Positions 19,761-28,321 of a stretch of DNA of 64,000 nt are shown one piece after another. Origin of the DNA: Bordetella parapertussis (GTDB lineage Bacteria; Pseudomonadota; Gammaproteobacteria; Burkholderiales; Burkholderiaceae_D); the NCBI GenBank assembly GCA_945883145.1, contig CAMCXB010000003.1, positions 1-64,000 on the forward strand, read 5' to 3'. The notes beneath the pieces were generated by a model that was given only the letters and a program-made list of their open reading frames with translations, had not been told where the DNA came from and did no database searches. Each line of letters begins with the position of its first letter. Positions within the stretch are counted from its first letter, which is position 1. The position numbers and the translations under genes were made by a program.

Positions 19761-19833
19761 ATTTTTCATATTAATAGTGTGGTCAAGAACTGCACTCACC
19801 ATTTCATTCATCACCTTAACTAGCAAACAGACC

Positions 19834-21402
19834 ATGACAACTTTTCTTAATAATTATCTCAGCGGCGAATGGCAAACAGCAGGTCGTGCAGTTAACACTC
19901 TGTTAGATCCCGTCACTGGTGAAGAACTCGCTACTACAGGTGGTGCTGCTGAAGGTCTGCACGCTGGTTTTGCTTATGCACGTAAAGAAGGTGCGCATGC
20001 TCTACAAGCCATGACTTACGGTCAGCGCGCTGCGATGTTGGGTGAAGCTTTAAAAGTTATGCAAGCAAAACGTGATGAGTACTATGCTATTTCACTAGCG
20101 AATTCAGGCACAACCAAAGCAGATACAGGTATAGACGTTGATGGTGGTTTATTTACTTTAGGTTTTTATGCCAAGCTCGGTGCAAACTTAGGTGAAGCAC
20201 ACACACTGATGGACGGTAATGCTGCAATCATGTCTAAAGATCAGTTATTTCAATCGCAGCACATCATGGTGCCCATACGAGGTCTCGCATTATTTATTAA
20301 TGCTTTTAACTTTCCTAGTTGGGGCTTGTGGGAAAAAGCTGCACCTGCACTCTTGTCAGGTGTGCCTGTCGTAATTAAACCGGCAACCGCAACTGCATGG
20401 CTCACACACCGCATGGTAGCTGATGTGATTGCAGCAGGCGTCTTACCTAAAGGTGCACTCTCCATCGTCTGCGGTGGCTCAGCTGGATTACTCGATGCAT
20501 TAACACCATTTGATGTGTTGTCCTTTACAGGCTCAGCAGATACAGCAGCAAGCATTCGTACACATGCAGCCATTGCGCGTGATTCAGTGCGTGTGAATAT
20601 AGAAGCCGATAGTTTGAATTCCACCATCCTAGGACAAGATGCCACAGCAGGTAGTGCGGCCTTTGATTTATTTGTCGATAACTTAGTGCGCGACATGACA
20701 ATCAAAACTGGACAACGTTGTACTGCACCTCGTCGTGCTTTGGTTCCTGCCCATTTATTTGATGCTGTGTCTGAAGCGGCTAGTACAAAACTTGCTGCAG
20801 TGCGTGCAGGCAATCCACGTAATGAAGAAACTACGATGGGTGCATTAGTAAGTCGCACACAATATGACAGCGTACAAGAAGGTTTAGCACGTTTGAAAAC
20901 TGAAGCTAGCGTTATGTTTGATGGCAGTAAACAAACTCTGTTGGATGCAGATAGCAAATCAGCTTGCGTTGCACCGACTCTGTTAGGCATTAAGGATGCA
21001 GATCAATCACAACTAGTACATGATCATGAAGTGTTTGGTCCTGTCTCTACACTCATTGCTTATCGCGATACTGCCCATGCTATGCACATCGCTCATCGTG
21101 GTCAGGGTTCATTAGTCGCTTCTGTATATAGTGAAGATGCAGCACTCATGGCTTGCTCTGCACGTGAACTTGCTTCTTCACATGGACGCGTTCATCTAGT
21201 TAGTCCTGATGTCGCTAAAACCCAAACCGGTCATGGCAATGTGATGCCTGCATCCATACATGGAGGACCAGGACGTGCAGGTGGTGGAGAAGAATTAGGT
21301 GGCTTACGTGCGCTAAGCTTTTATCATCGTCGTAGCGCTATTCAAGCTTCATCAGTAGTGCAGACTGAACTCAGTAATGGCAGTACACCGTGGAGTAGCT
21401 AA
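19834..21402 (+). CDS. boxD: 3,4-dehydroadipyl-CoA semialdehyde dehydrogenase BoxD
   Basis: Oxidises the semialdehyde made by BoxC to 3,4-dehydroadipyl-CoA using NADP. The 522-residue protein is an aldehyde dehydrogenase with FTGS at 231-234, general base E257 and catalytic C296 in GQRCT. It is PaaZ/PaaN-like at the C-terminus (IHGGPGRAGGGEELGG). The ATG at 19834 gives the family N-terminus; the frame is open 68 codons further upstream through the preceding gene. It lies 73 bases after the DUF4863 gene. Confidence 0.92.
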   Translation: MTTFLNNYLSGEWQTAGRAVNTLLDPVTGEELATTGGAAEGLHAGFAYARKEGAHALQAMTYGQRAAMLGEALKVMQAKRDEYYAISLANSGTTKADTGIDVDGGLFTLGFYAKLGANLGEAHTLMDGNAAIMSKDQLFQSQHIMVPIRGLALFINAFNFPSWGLWEKAAPALLSGVPVVIKPATATAWLTHRMVADVIAAGVLPKGALSIVCGGSAGLLDALTPFDVLSFTGSADTAASIRTHAAIARDSVRVNIEADSLNSTILGQDATAGSAAFDLFVDNLVRDMTIKTGQRCTAPRRALVPAHLFDAVSEAASTKLAAVRAGNPRNEETTMGALVSRTQYDSVQEGLARLKTEASVMFDGSKQTLLDADSKSACVAPTLLGIKDADQSQLVHDHEVFGPVSTLIAYRDTAHAMHIAHRGQGSLVASVYSEDAALMACSARELASSHGRVHLVSPDVAKTQTGHGNVMPASIHGGPGRAGGGEELGGLRALSFYHRRSAIQASSVVQTELSNGSTPWSS

Positions 21403-21467
21403 GCACCTTATACGCATCAAACGCAACACGTTTCAAACATAAAAATAAATAGCTTTAAATTTTTCAT

Positions 21468-21496
21468 TACGGGGCATTAAAAATATTCACCCCGTA
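21468..21496 (+). promoter_or_regulatory. Hairpin in the benzoate-CoA ligase leader
   Basis: TACGGGG (21468-21474) and CCCCGTA (21490-21496) can pair around a 15-base AT-rich loop. The 3' arm ends one base before the ligase ribosome binding site (GAGGAGA), so folding could affect translation. No T tract follows, so it is not a typical terminator. Confidence 0.45.
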
Positions 21497-21510
21497 CAGA
21501 GGAGACAGTT

Positions 21511-23064
21511 ATGCATGCTACGCATGCCGCTTTGCTTGAGCGCTTTAATTTTGCGCATCACTTACTTGTATTAAACAAAGATCGTCACGCTAAGCTTGCT
21601 TATCGTGATGATCACCACACACTCACCTATGGTGAGTTAGATCAGCGTGTACGTTGTTTTGCAGCGAGCTTACTGGCGCATGACATAAAACCTGAGCAAC
21701 GCATATTACTCGTGATGTTAGACACCATCGATATGCCTGTCGCATTTTTAGGTGCGCTATATGCAGGCGTTATTCCAGTACCAGTTAACACGCTACTTCC
21801 CTCAGAAAATTATGCCTATATGTTGGAACATAGCGATGCACAACTGGTGATTGTGTCTGATGCATTGCTACCTATCGTACAACAAGCCCTACAGCAATCG
21901 TCACATAAAGCACCGCTGTTAATTTCTGGTAAAGCAGATCCTGTAGGAGCAGCTTTTGAAAGCTTTCTTCAATCAGCGCCATTAAAAGAAGCCGCGAACA
22001 CACATGCTGATCAGTTCGCTTTCTGGCTTTATTCTAGTGGTTCAACGGGTCAGCCTAAAGGCACAGTACATACTCACGCTAATCTATATTGGACTGCTGA
22101 GTTATATGGCAAACCTGTGATGCAAGTGCGTGAAGATGACATTGTTTTTTCAGCGGCTAAATTATTTTTTGCCTATGGCTTAGGCAATGCACTCACCTTC
22201 CCGCTCTCAGTGGGTGCCACCACAATCTTAATGTCTGAACGTCCTACACCTACTGCTGTGTTTGAACGACTCACACAAAACAAACCAACTATTTTTTGTG
22301 GTGTGCCGACTTTATATGTAGCGATACTCGCTTCCGATCAACTGCCTGCACGTCAAGATGTTGCACTAAGACTGTGTCTGTCTGCGGGTGAAGCCTTACC
22401 AAAAGAAGTCGGAGAAAAATTCACCGCACATTTTGGCTGTGAAATTCTTGATGGCTTAGGCTCAACAGAAATGCTGCATATCTTTTTATCTAATCGCGCT
22501 GGTGAAGTACGTTATGGCGCAACAGGCAAACCAGTGGCGGGCTATGAAATTGAGTTGCGGGATGAATCAGGCCATCCAGTAACAACAGGTGAAGTGGGTG
22601 ACTTATATATTAGTGGACCTAGTGCAGCTGTACTGTATTGGACTAGTCGCGAGAAAACTCTCTCTACCTTCCAAGGCAAATGGGTGAAGAGTGGTGATAA
22701 ATATATTCTTGATGCCGATGGCTATTATCACTACGCAGGTCGTAGTGACGACATGTTAAAAGTCAGCGGGCAATATGTTTCACCGATTGAAGTGGAATCC
22801 GCATTGATGGGACATGATGCTGTATTAGAAAGTGCTGTAGTGGGTAAAACAGATGAACAAGGTTTAACTAAAACCATTGCTTATGTTGTTTTAAGAAATG
22901 GACATACCGCAGATGCAAACATGGAATCTGATTTAAAGGCTTTTGTTAAAACTCGACTCACACCGCATAAATATCCACGCGAGATTGTGTTTATCAAAGA
23001 TCTACCAAAAACTGCCACCGGCAAGATACAGCGTTTTAAATTACGTGAATCTGATTCGCATTAA
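21511..23064 (+). CDS. bclA: Benzoate-CoA ligase
   Basis: Activates benzoate (possibly also substituted or heterocyclic analogues) with ATP and CoA, the entry step of the box pathway. The 517-residue adenylate-forming enzyme has the P-loop YSSGSTGQPKG at 174-184, the A-motif DGLGSTEML, GDKYILDADGYYHYAGRSDDMLK, and the catalytic lysine in KTATGKIQR near the C-terminus. The ATG at 21511 has a strong GAGGAGA site. The name rests on family resemblance and pathway context. Confidence 0.93.
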   Translation: MHATHAALLERFNFAHHLLVLNKDRHAKLAYRDDHHTLTYGELDQRVRCFAASLLAHDIKPEQRILLVMLDTIDMPVAFLGALYAGVIPVPVNTLLPSENYAYMLEHSDAQLVIVSDALLPIVQQALQQSSHKAPLLISGKADPVGAAFESFLQSAPLKEAANTHADQFAFWLYSSGSTGQPKGTVHTHANLYWTAELYGKPVMQVREDDIVFSAAKLFFAYGLGNALTFPLSVGATTILMSERPTPTAVFERLTQNKPTIFCGVPTLYVAILASDQLPARQDVALRLCLSAGEALPKEVGEKFTAHFGCEILDGLGSTEMLHIFLSNRAGEVRYGATGKPVAGYEIELRDESGHPVTTGEVGDLYISGPSAAVLYWTSREKTLSTFQGKWVKSGDKYILDADGYYHYAGRSDDMLKVSGQYVSPIEVESALMGHDAVLESAVVGKTDEQGLTKTIAYVVLRNGHTADANMESDLKAFVKTRLTPHKYPREIVFIKDLPKTATGKIQRFKLRESDSH

Positions 23065-23110
23065 TCGATACTCATTAATAAAAATTGATTACGCTTAGCA
23101 TCAAAAATCC

Positions 23111-23902
23111 ATGAATAGTGTTAACGATCTGGATTGGAATGGCCCTTCCACTCAACTAGAAATTGCGTGGGTAGGCTCACAAGATCTATCTGCACCTGTC
23201 ATGGTTTTTTTACATGAGGGTTTGGGTTCAGTCTCATTATGGCGCGACTATCCTGATCAACTATGTCAACAACTCAATATGCGAGGACTTGTCTATTCAC
23301 GTCCCGGCTATGGTAAATCCACACCACGTAAGCCGCAGGAAAAATGGGGCGTGGATTTCATGCATCAACAAGCGCGTGAAGTCTTACCTGTATTGATCAA
23401 GCAACTCGATATTCATCAACCATGGCTGTTTGGTCATAGCGATGGTGGATCTATCGCCTTGTTATATGCAGCGCATTTTCCAAATCAACTAGCTGGCGCT
23501 ATCGTGCTTGCTCCACATATCATGGTGGAAGATATCAGTATCAGTAGCATACAAGCAGCACGAACTGCTTATGAAGAACAAGGCTTACGTGAACGACTCG
23601 CACGTCATCACAGCGATCCTGATTCTGCATTTTATGGATGGAATGATATCTGGCTAGATCCTGCATTCCGAGCATGGAATATCACTGCTGAACTTTCTAC
23701 GATTCAGAGTCCACTTTTTGCCATACAAGGCATAGAGGATGAATACGGCAGCATGCAACAAATATATGGCATACGCGATCAAGTACCTCACACCACACTA
23801 CTAGAGCTACCTGAATGTGGGCACTCACCACATAAAGATCAGCCTCTCGCATTAAATAATGCAGTCAAAGCATTCATAACAAGCCACAACGCACAGCATT
23901 AA
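23111..23902 (+). CDS. Alpha/beta hydrolase linked to the box cluster
   Basis: 263-residue alpha/beta-hydrolase with the nucleophile elbow GHSDGG (S110). The acid is probably the Asp in GIEDEY (about 217), and the histidine lies in CGHSPHKD (about 243). The oxyanion region FLHEGLGSVSLW replaces the usual HG motif. There is no signal peptide. It follows bclA by 46 bases and is likely the last gene of this arm. A thioesterase or lactonase role, for example removing dead-end CoA esters, is possible but not shown. Confidence 0.8.
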   Translation: MNSVNDLDWNGPSTQLEIAWVGSQDLSAPVMVFLHEGLGSVSLWRDYPDQLCQQLNMRGLVYSRPGYGKSTPRKPQEKWGVDFMHQQAREVLPVLIKQLDIHQPWLFGHSDGGSIALLYAAHFPNQLAGAIVLAPHIMVEDISISSIQAARTAYEEQGLRERLARHHSDPDSAFYGWNDIWLDPAFRAWNITAELSTIQSPLFAIQGIEDEYGSMQQIYGIRDQVPHTTLLELPECGHSPHKDQPLALNNAVKAFITSHNAQH

Positions 23903-23952
23903 AAGCTATGCGCATTTACAATGTGCAGATTGTTTTTTACTCCTTGCTCATC

Positions 23953-24411
23953 ATGAATCCTCATTTTTTAAATAAACGTCTCTCGCATTTATTAGGCTTT
24001 GCCGGATTAATTCCTTTTGTTTTGCTGTTGTTGGGCACCTGTCTAGCAGACCCTCTTTGGATCGCAGCTTTTGTGCGCGGCCAACTAGCCTATGGCATGG
24101 TGATTTTGTCTTTTTTAGGTGGGATACATTGGGGCGCTGCCATGCTATGCGCTGATCTCTCGCTCAAGCACACCAAGCAAGCTTTGATCTGGGGTGTTAT
24201 CCCGTCTCTGATCGCGTGGACTGCCACGCTCTTAGAAGGGTTTGGGTTTGCATTACTGATGGCCGGCTTTATCGTTGCATGGCAGGCTGATAAGGCGCTG
24301 TATAAGCACTATGGCATGCCAGAGTGGCTGCTTACCCTGCGCACTCGCCTGACTACTGCTGTGGTTCTCCTATTAGCTGCAACAGTGGCAGGCGCTAATC
24401 TGCGCGGATAA
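23953..24411 (+). CDS. DUF3429 membrane protein
   Basis: 152-residue inner-membrane protein of the DUF3429/TMEM69-like family, with about four hydrophobic helices. The family-typical GGIHWG motif is near residue 58, and a late DKALYKHYGMPEWLLTLR segment faces the cytoplasm by charge. I chose the ATG at 23953 (MNPHFLNKRL); the frame is open 15 codons further. No biochemical function is established. A terminator lies directly after it. Confidence 0.8.
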   Translation: MNPHFLNKRLSHLLGFAGLIPFVLLLLGTCLADPLWIAAFVRGQLAYGMVILSFLGGIHWGAAMLCADLSLKHTKQALIWGVIPSLIAWTATLLEGFGFALLMAGFIVAWQADKALYKHYGMPEWLLTLRTRLTTAVVLLLAATVAGANLRG

Positions 24412-24413
24412 AC

Positions 24414-24456
24414 AAAAGCGCCTGAAATCTTTACAAGATCAGGCGCTTTGTTTTCA
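24414..24456 (+). terminator. Terminator after the DUF3429 gene
   Basis: AAAGCGCCTGA (24415-24425) and TCAGGCGCTTT (24439-24449) form an 11-base stem, followed by GTTTTC. It could act for the plus-strand operon and, given the flanking A run, weakly for the minus strand. Confidence 0.85.
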
Positions 24457-24515
24457 AACTTTGACTAGTCAAAGTTTAAGGTACAAACAGAAAATAAAGA
24501 GCTTAACTAAAAAGC

Positions 24516-24818
24516 TTATTCATCATCCTCAATAGTACGTGGCTTACCATCGACTTCGCTAATACGTAGACGTTTACGACGGTCACCCATCAACTCACGC
24601 AATTCACGAATACTCAGATCTGTCACTTCATGCATGCGGATCAACAAGGACGCACCAACTGGCAAGGTCCGATGACGGATCTTACTAATAACTGGTGGAC
24701 GTACTTCGAGAGCGCGAGACAAGGCTGCGTCATTTTTTAAATTCAATTTTTGGATTAACGCATCTAGCAGTCGATTTGGATCGTAGCCATCTTGCGAAAC
24801 CAGTGGATGTTGATCCAT
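24516..24818 (-). CDS. Small helix-turn-helix protein
   Basis: 100-residue protein with a lambda-repressor-like helix-turn-helix at about 14-80: LLDALIQKLNLKNDAALSRA, then RPPVISKIRHRTLPVGASLL. A basic RRKRLRI segment and an acidic tail (TIEDDE) follow. The ATG at 24818 has an excellent GGGGAGAG ribosome binding site. It stands alone between a terminator and a long AT-rich gap. It is probably a DNA-binding regulator; targets are unknown. Confidence 0.78.
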   Translation of the reverse strand: MDQHPLVSQDGYDPNRLLDALIQKLNLKNDAALSRALEVRPPVISKIRHRTLPVGASLLIRMHEVTDLSIRELRELMGDRRKRLRISEVDGKPRTIEDDE

Positions 24819-25297
24819 GGTGTCTCTCCCCCTTCAAAATTAAAACGGACAGTTAACCCGTTCAAAGACCTTAAGGACTTTAAACAAGTCAAAATTTTCT
24901 ACTACATTACTCGAATGCTAATTTATATGTCATCACAGCAACATTTTCAAGCGTTTCATTGCAAATTGACAGTAAAAAATTACTTTTTATCAAATTTATT
25001 GTGATAAATACAACACATCACCCTGAGAATTTACATTAAGCGCAGAAAAAATCTATTTTATTTTCTTATTTGCAATAAATCCAGACTTTACTGTTTTTCT
25101 CTTAAAAACTTATAAAAATAAAAAGAAATTCCACCAAAGAAAAGTGTCAAAAAAATACCCGCACTCAGCGGGTATTTCTTCAAAAAATGAACAATAACAT
25201 TACGTGGTTTGCATTATTTTTTATTTTCTTTTCGCTATTTCCTAAGGTATTACTTTTTATACAAAGCAAGAATGATCTGAGAAATAGTAGCCACAAG
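24819..25297. other. AT-rich intergenic region
   Basis: About 480 very AT-rich bases without a gene. The only clear element is the terminator at 25151-25180. The region next to 24819 presumably holds the promoter of the HTH gene, but no convincing -35/-10 pair stands out. Confidence 0.5.
25151..25180 (-). terminator. Terminator downstream of the TRAP operon
   Basis: AATACCCGC (25155-25163) and GCGGGTATT (25169-25177) pair around ACTCA. A long A run precedes and T-rich sequence follows, so it can act in both directions. It lies about 120 bases after the dctP stop. Confidence 0.85.
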
Positions 25298-26320
25298 TTA
25301 ACGTGAAGCTGCTTTTGCTTCTTCTAGCAAACGCTTGCCATCTAAGCCCTTGGCATTCATATCTTTCACCCACTCCTCAGTAACGCCAGCAGTCGCTTTC
25401 TCCCAACGCTTCCATTCAGCAGCTGGCAAAGTATAGAAATTATTGTTACGTACTTCTGCCGATTTACGTCCTGGCGCTGCATCCTCAGCAAATATTTTCC
25501 CTACCCAAGCTGAAGGTTCAGCACCACTATTTGCATCAATAATTTTTTTCAACTCTGGCGGCAAACTGTCATAACGCGCTTGATTCATCGCCAAAATAAA
25601 GACGTTATTTGAAATCTGAGGTGCGCCTGCTGGCATCTCAGTGTGGAACTTCGTGATCTCTTGAAATTTCATCGCAGGTACGACTTCCCAAGGAATAATC
25701 GCACCATCAATCACACCTTTCGCAAGCCCATCAGCAGCTTGTGGCAATGGCATAGGAACCGGTGTTGCACCCAAAGCTTCTGTCATTTTTGTACTTTGAC
25801 GAGTCGGAGCTCTTACGCGCAAACCTTTGAAATCTTCCATGGTTTTGATATGAATTTTTGTACTGTGAATCAAAGAACCATCATGCACGTGAAATAAAAT
25901 TGGCTTTACACCTTTGTAATCACTTAACGCGTTTTTCATTGCATAATTCCATAAACCACGACTAGCTTTCTCTGAAGAGTAAATCATGAAAGGCAATTCA
26001 AACGCTTCGGTAATCGGGAAACGTCCAGCTTGATAACCTGGCACAGTCCAGATGATGTCCGCCACACCATCTTTAGCTTGATCAAATAACTGCTGCGGTG
26101 TGCCACCCATTTGCATAGATGGATAAATTTGGCATTTCATCTTACCTGCAGATTGCTCTTCTATCTTTTTACACCAAGGCACCATGAAATTTACATGCGC
26201 GGTTGAACTAGCAGGCAAAAAATGATGCAATTTCAACGTGATGGTTTGAGCAGAACACGCACCCGCTACTACAAACAATAAAACCATTGCTGCAAGCTTA
26301 TTGATAAAACAGTTTTTCAT
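25298..26320 (-). CDS. dctP: TRAP transporter periplasmic binding protein
   Basis: 340-residue DctP-family solute receptor with a signal peptide of about 24 residues (MKNCFINKLAAMVLLFVVAG, cleaved near ACSA-Q). The mature part shows TRAP hallmarks: LKLHHFLPASS at the start, MGGTPQQLFDQAKDGVADI, and the Arg-containing LRVRAPTRQSTKMTEALGATPVPMP segment that binds the carboxylate. It is the third TRAP gene, after dctQ and dctM. The ligand is probably an aromatic carboxylate, judging from the adjacent homogentisate genes. Confidence 0.93.
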   Translation of the reverse strand: MKNCFINKLAAMVLLFVVAGACSAQTITLKLHHFLPASSTAHVNFMVPWCKKIEEQSAGKMKCQIYPSMQMGGTPQQLFDQAKDGVADIIWTVPGYQAGRFPITEAFELPFMIYSSEKASRGLWNYAMKNALSDYKGVKPILFHVHDGSLIHSTKIHIKTMEDFKGLRVRAPTRQSTKMTEALGATPVPMPLPQAADGLAKGVIDGAIIPWEVVPAMKFQEITKFHTEMPAGAPQISNNVFILAMNQARYDSLPPELKKIIDANSGAEPSAWVGKIFAEDAAPGRKSAEVRNNNFYTLPAAEWKRWEKATAGVTEEWVKDMNAKGLDGKRLLEEAKAASR

Positions 26321-26359
26321 AAATACATTCCTCGATCAAAGTGAGGTAGAAAATAAAAT

Positions 26360-27691
26360 TTAACCACCAAAGGTATGAACTAAGTACAACGAAATAATAG
26401 GGAAAAATACCAGCAAAATCGTACGTATTAAATCCGATGCTAAGAATGGCAACACGCCTTTAAAGGTCTCCATCACCGGCACGTCTTTAGCGATCTTATT
26501 GATGATGTAGATATTCATGCCCACCGGTGGATGCACCAAGCCTATCTCTACCACCATCAAAGCCAGTATACCGAACCAAACTGATTTATCTTCAACCGGC
26601 ATGCCCCAGAAATCCAAACCCATCACAATCGGATAAAAAATAGGAATGGTCAGCAAAATCATGGACAGTGAATCCATCACACAGCCCAAGAAAATATAAA
26701 TCAATAGAATTGCAAAGATGACCGACAAAGGAGGCAAGCCACTGGTTTGTACCCACTGCGCTAATTCAGCAGGCATTTGCGTAACAGCTAAACCTGAGTT
26801 CAACATATCCGCGCCGAGTAATACCAGAAAAATCATTGCAGTTGCTTCTGCCGTGCTGACTAAACTTTTCACTACGCCTTCAAGACGCATACCACCCGTG
26901 ACCACTGCCAATATGCCGCATGCTGCTGCACCTATAGATGCAGCTTCAGTAGGATTCGCCCAGCCATCATAAATACCTACGATCACGACTACAAATACGA
27001 GCAAGATAGGTGTCACACCCAACAAGGATCGTAATGAAGTCGCTAGTGGCACACGCGCACCTGCTGGACCTGCTTCAGGTTTTAAGGTGACTACAATACG
27101 AATCACTAACATGTAGCCCAACATCGCTAACAAACCAGGGATGATGGCTGCCATAAACAACTTACCTATGGATTCTTGCGTCAACACGGCATAAATCACT
27201 AAGGGCACAGAAGGAGGAATCATGATGCCTAATGTGCCACCTGCTGCAAGTGCACCGGTCGCTAAAGAACCGGAGTAGTTATAACGTTTTAATTCCGGCA
27301 AAGCGACTTGGCCCATAGTTGCTGCAGTGGCGAGTGAAGAACCACATATCGCACCAAAGGCAGCACAAGCACCTACGGAAGCCATTGCCACACCACCACG
27401 GAAATGACCTACAAAATTATTCACACATGTAAAGAGTGAACGCGACAATCCACCATTAGTAGCAAACTGTCCCATCAACATAAACAAGGGAATGACCGCT
27501 AAGTCATAGTTAGAAAAACGCGCGTAAGCGAGATTCTTGAGTGAATATAGTAATGGCATCCATGAATACTCATTCATGATGACAAAACCACACGCACCTA
27601 TCATAAACATCGCAATACCAATGTGCACACGCAAAGCGAGCAACACCATCAATACTGCAAACATAATCAAACCAATTTGCATACCGCTCAT
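26360..27691 (-). CDS. dctM: TRAP transporter large permease
   Basis: 443-residue DctM-family integral membrane protein with about 12 hydrophobic segments. Signature stretches are PLFMLMGQFATNGGLS, the GTLGIMIPPSVPLVIYAV loop and the MILLTIPIFYPIV / VHPPVGMNIYIIN segments. It forms the Na+-coupled permease with DctQ. Its start overlaps the dctQ stop by four bases (ATGA), so the two are translationally coupled. Confidence 0.94.
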   Translation of the reverse strand: MSGMQIGLIMFAVLMVLLALRVHIGIAMFMIGACGFVIMNEYSWMPLLYSLKNLAYARFSNYDLAVIPLFMLMGQFATNGGLSRSLFTCVNNFVGHFRGGVAMASVGACAAFGAICGSSLATAATMGQVALPELKRYNYSGSLATGALAAGGTLGIMIPPSVPLVIYAVLTQESIGKLFMAAIIPGLLAMLGYMLVIRIVVTLKPEAGPAGARVPLATSLRSLLGVTPILLVFVVVIVGIYDGWANPTEAASIGAAACGILAVVTGGMRLEGVVKSLVSTAEATAMIFLVLLGADMLNSGLAVTQMPAELAQWVQTSGLPPLSVIFAILLIYIFLGCVMDSLSMILLTIPIFYPIVMGLDFWGMPVEDKSVWFGILALMVVEIGLVHPPVGMNIYIINKIAKDVPVMETFKGVLPFLASDLIRTILLVFFPIISLYLVHTFGG

Positions 27692-28236
27692 GCTGTCACC
27701 TCATTCTGTGCTGATAATTTCCAGTGATGTGACATGTTATAAAAACCCGCAGCAGCGAGTAATATAAAGCTAGGTACTAACAAAGCAACCGCTGGCCAAA
27801 CTGGCAATAACAACATCATGGATTTTTCTCCAGCTTCGTGTAAGGACACAGCAGCAACGGTAGTACGCCAAGCAATCAGTACTGAAAACAGCGCTAACAA
27901 CAAATGGGAAAGCGCATCTAATCTATTTTTATTTTTCGGTGAGAGTTTTGCAGTGAAAAAATCGACGCGTAAGTGATGGCGCATCATTTCGCAATAAGCC
28001 AACATCGCAGCTGAAGCAACTGCGGTTCCCATTTGCATAATTTCTATGTCACCAGGGATAGGCATAGCCGCTAACTTACGACCTACAATCGAAATTAACG
28101 ACATCAATACCAACAACACAAATAACAAACCACCACCAATCGCAAAGGCTTTACACAATGTATATAAACCCTGCCCCAATGGTCCGCGCAATGGCTGCGC
28201 TGCCCCTTCATCTTCACCAATACCTGGCTCGTGCAT
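27688..28236 (-). CDS. dctQ: TRAP transporter small permease
   Basis: 182-residue DctQ-family protein with four hydrophobic helices and the usual MPIPGDIEIMQMGTAVASAA motif between the first two. It is first in the dctQMP order and starts 85 bases after the fahA stop. A perfect GGGTTAACCC palindrome lies at 28254-28263 in that gap. The first 25 residues are cytoplasmic and acidic. Confidence 0.9.
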   Translation of the reverse strand: MHEPGIGEDEGAAQPLRGPLGQGLYTLCKAFAIGGGLLFVLLVLMSLISIVGRKLAAMPIPGDIEIMQMGTAVASAAMLAYCEMMRHHLRVDFFTAKLSPKNKNRLDALSHLLLALFSVLIAWRTTVAAVSLHEAGEKSMMLLLPVWPAVALLVPSFILLAAAGFYNMSHHWKLSAQNEVTA

Positions 28237-28321
28237 AATTTCTCCTCAGTCGTGGGTTAACCCCATCTTTTAAAACACGCAATCATAACCCTAGAGCAGC
28301 ACCTGAAGCCAACCTGACAGA

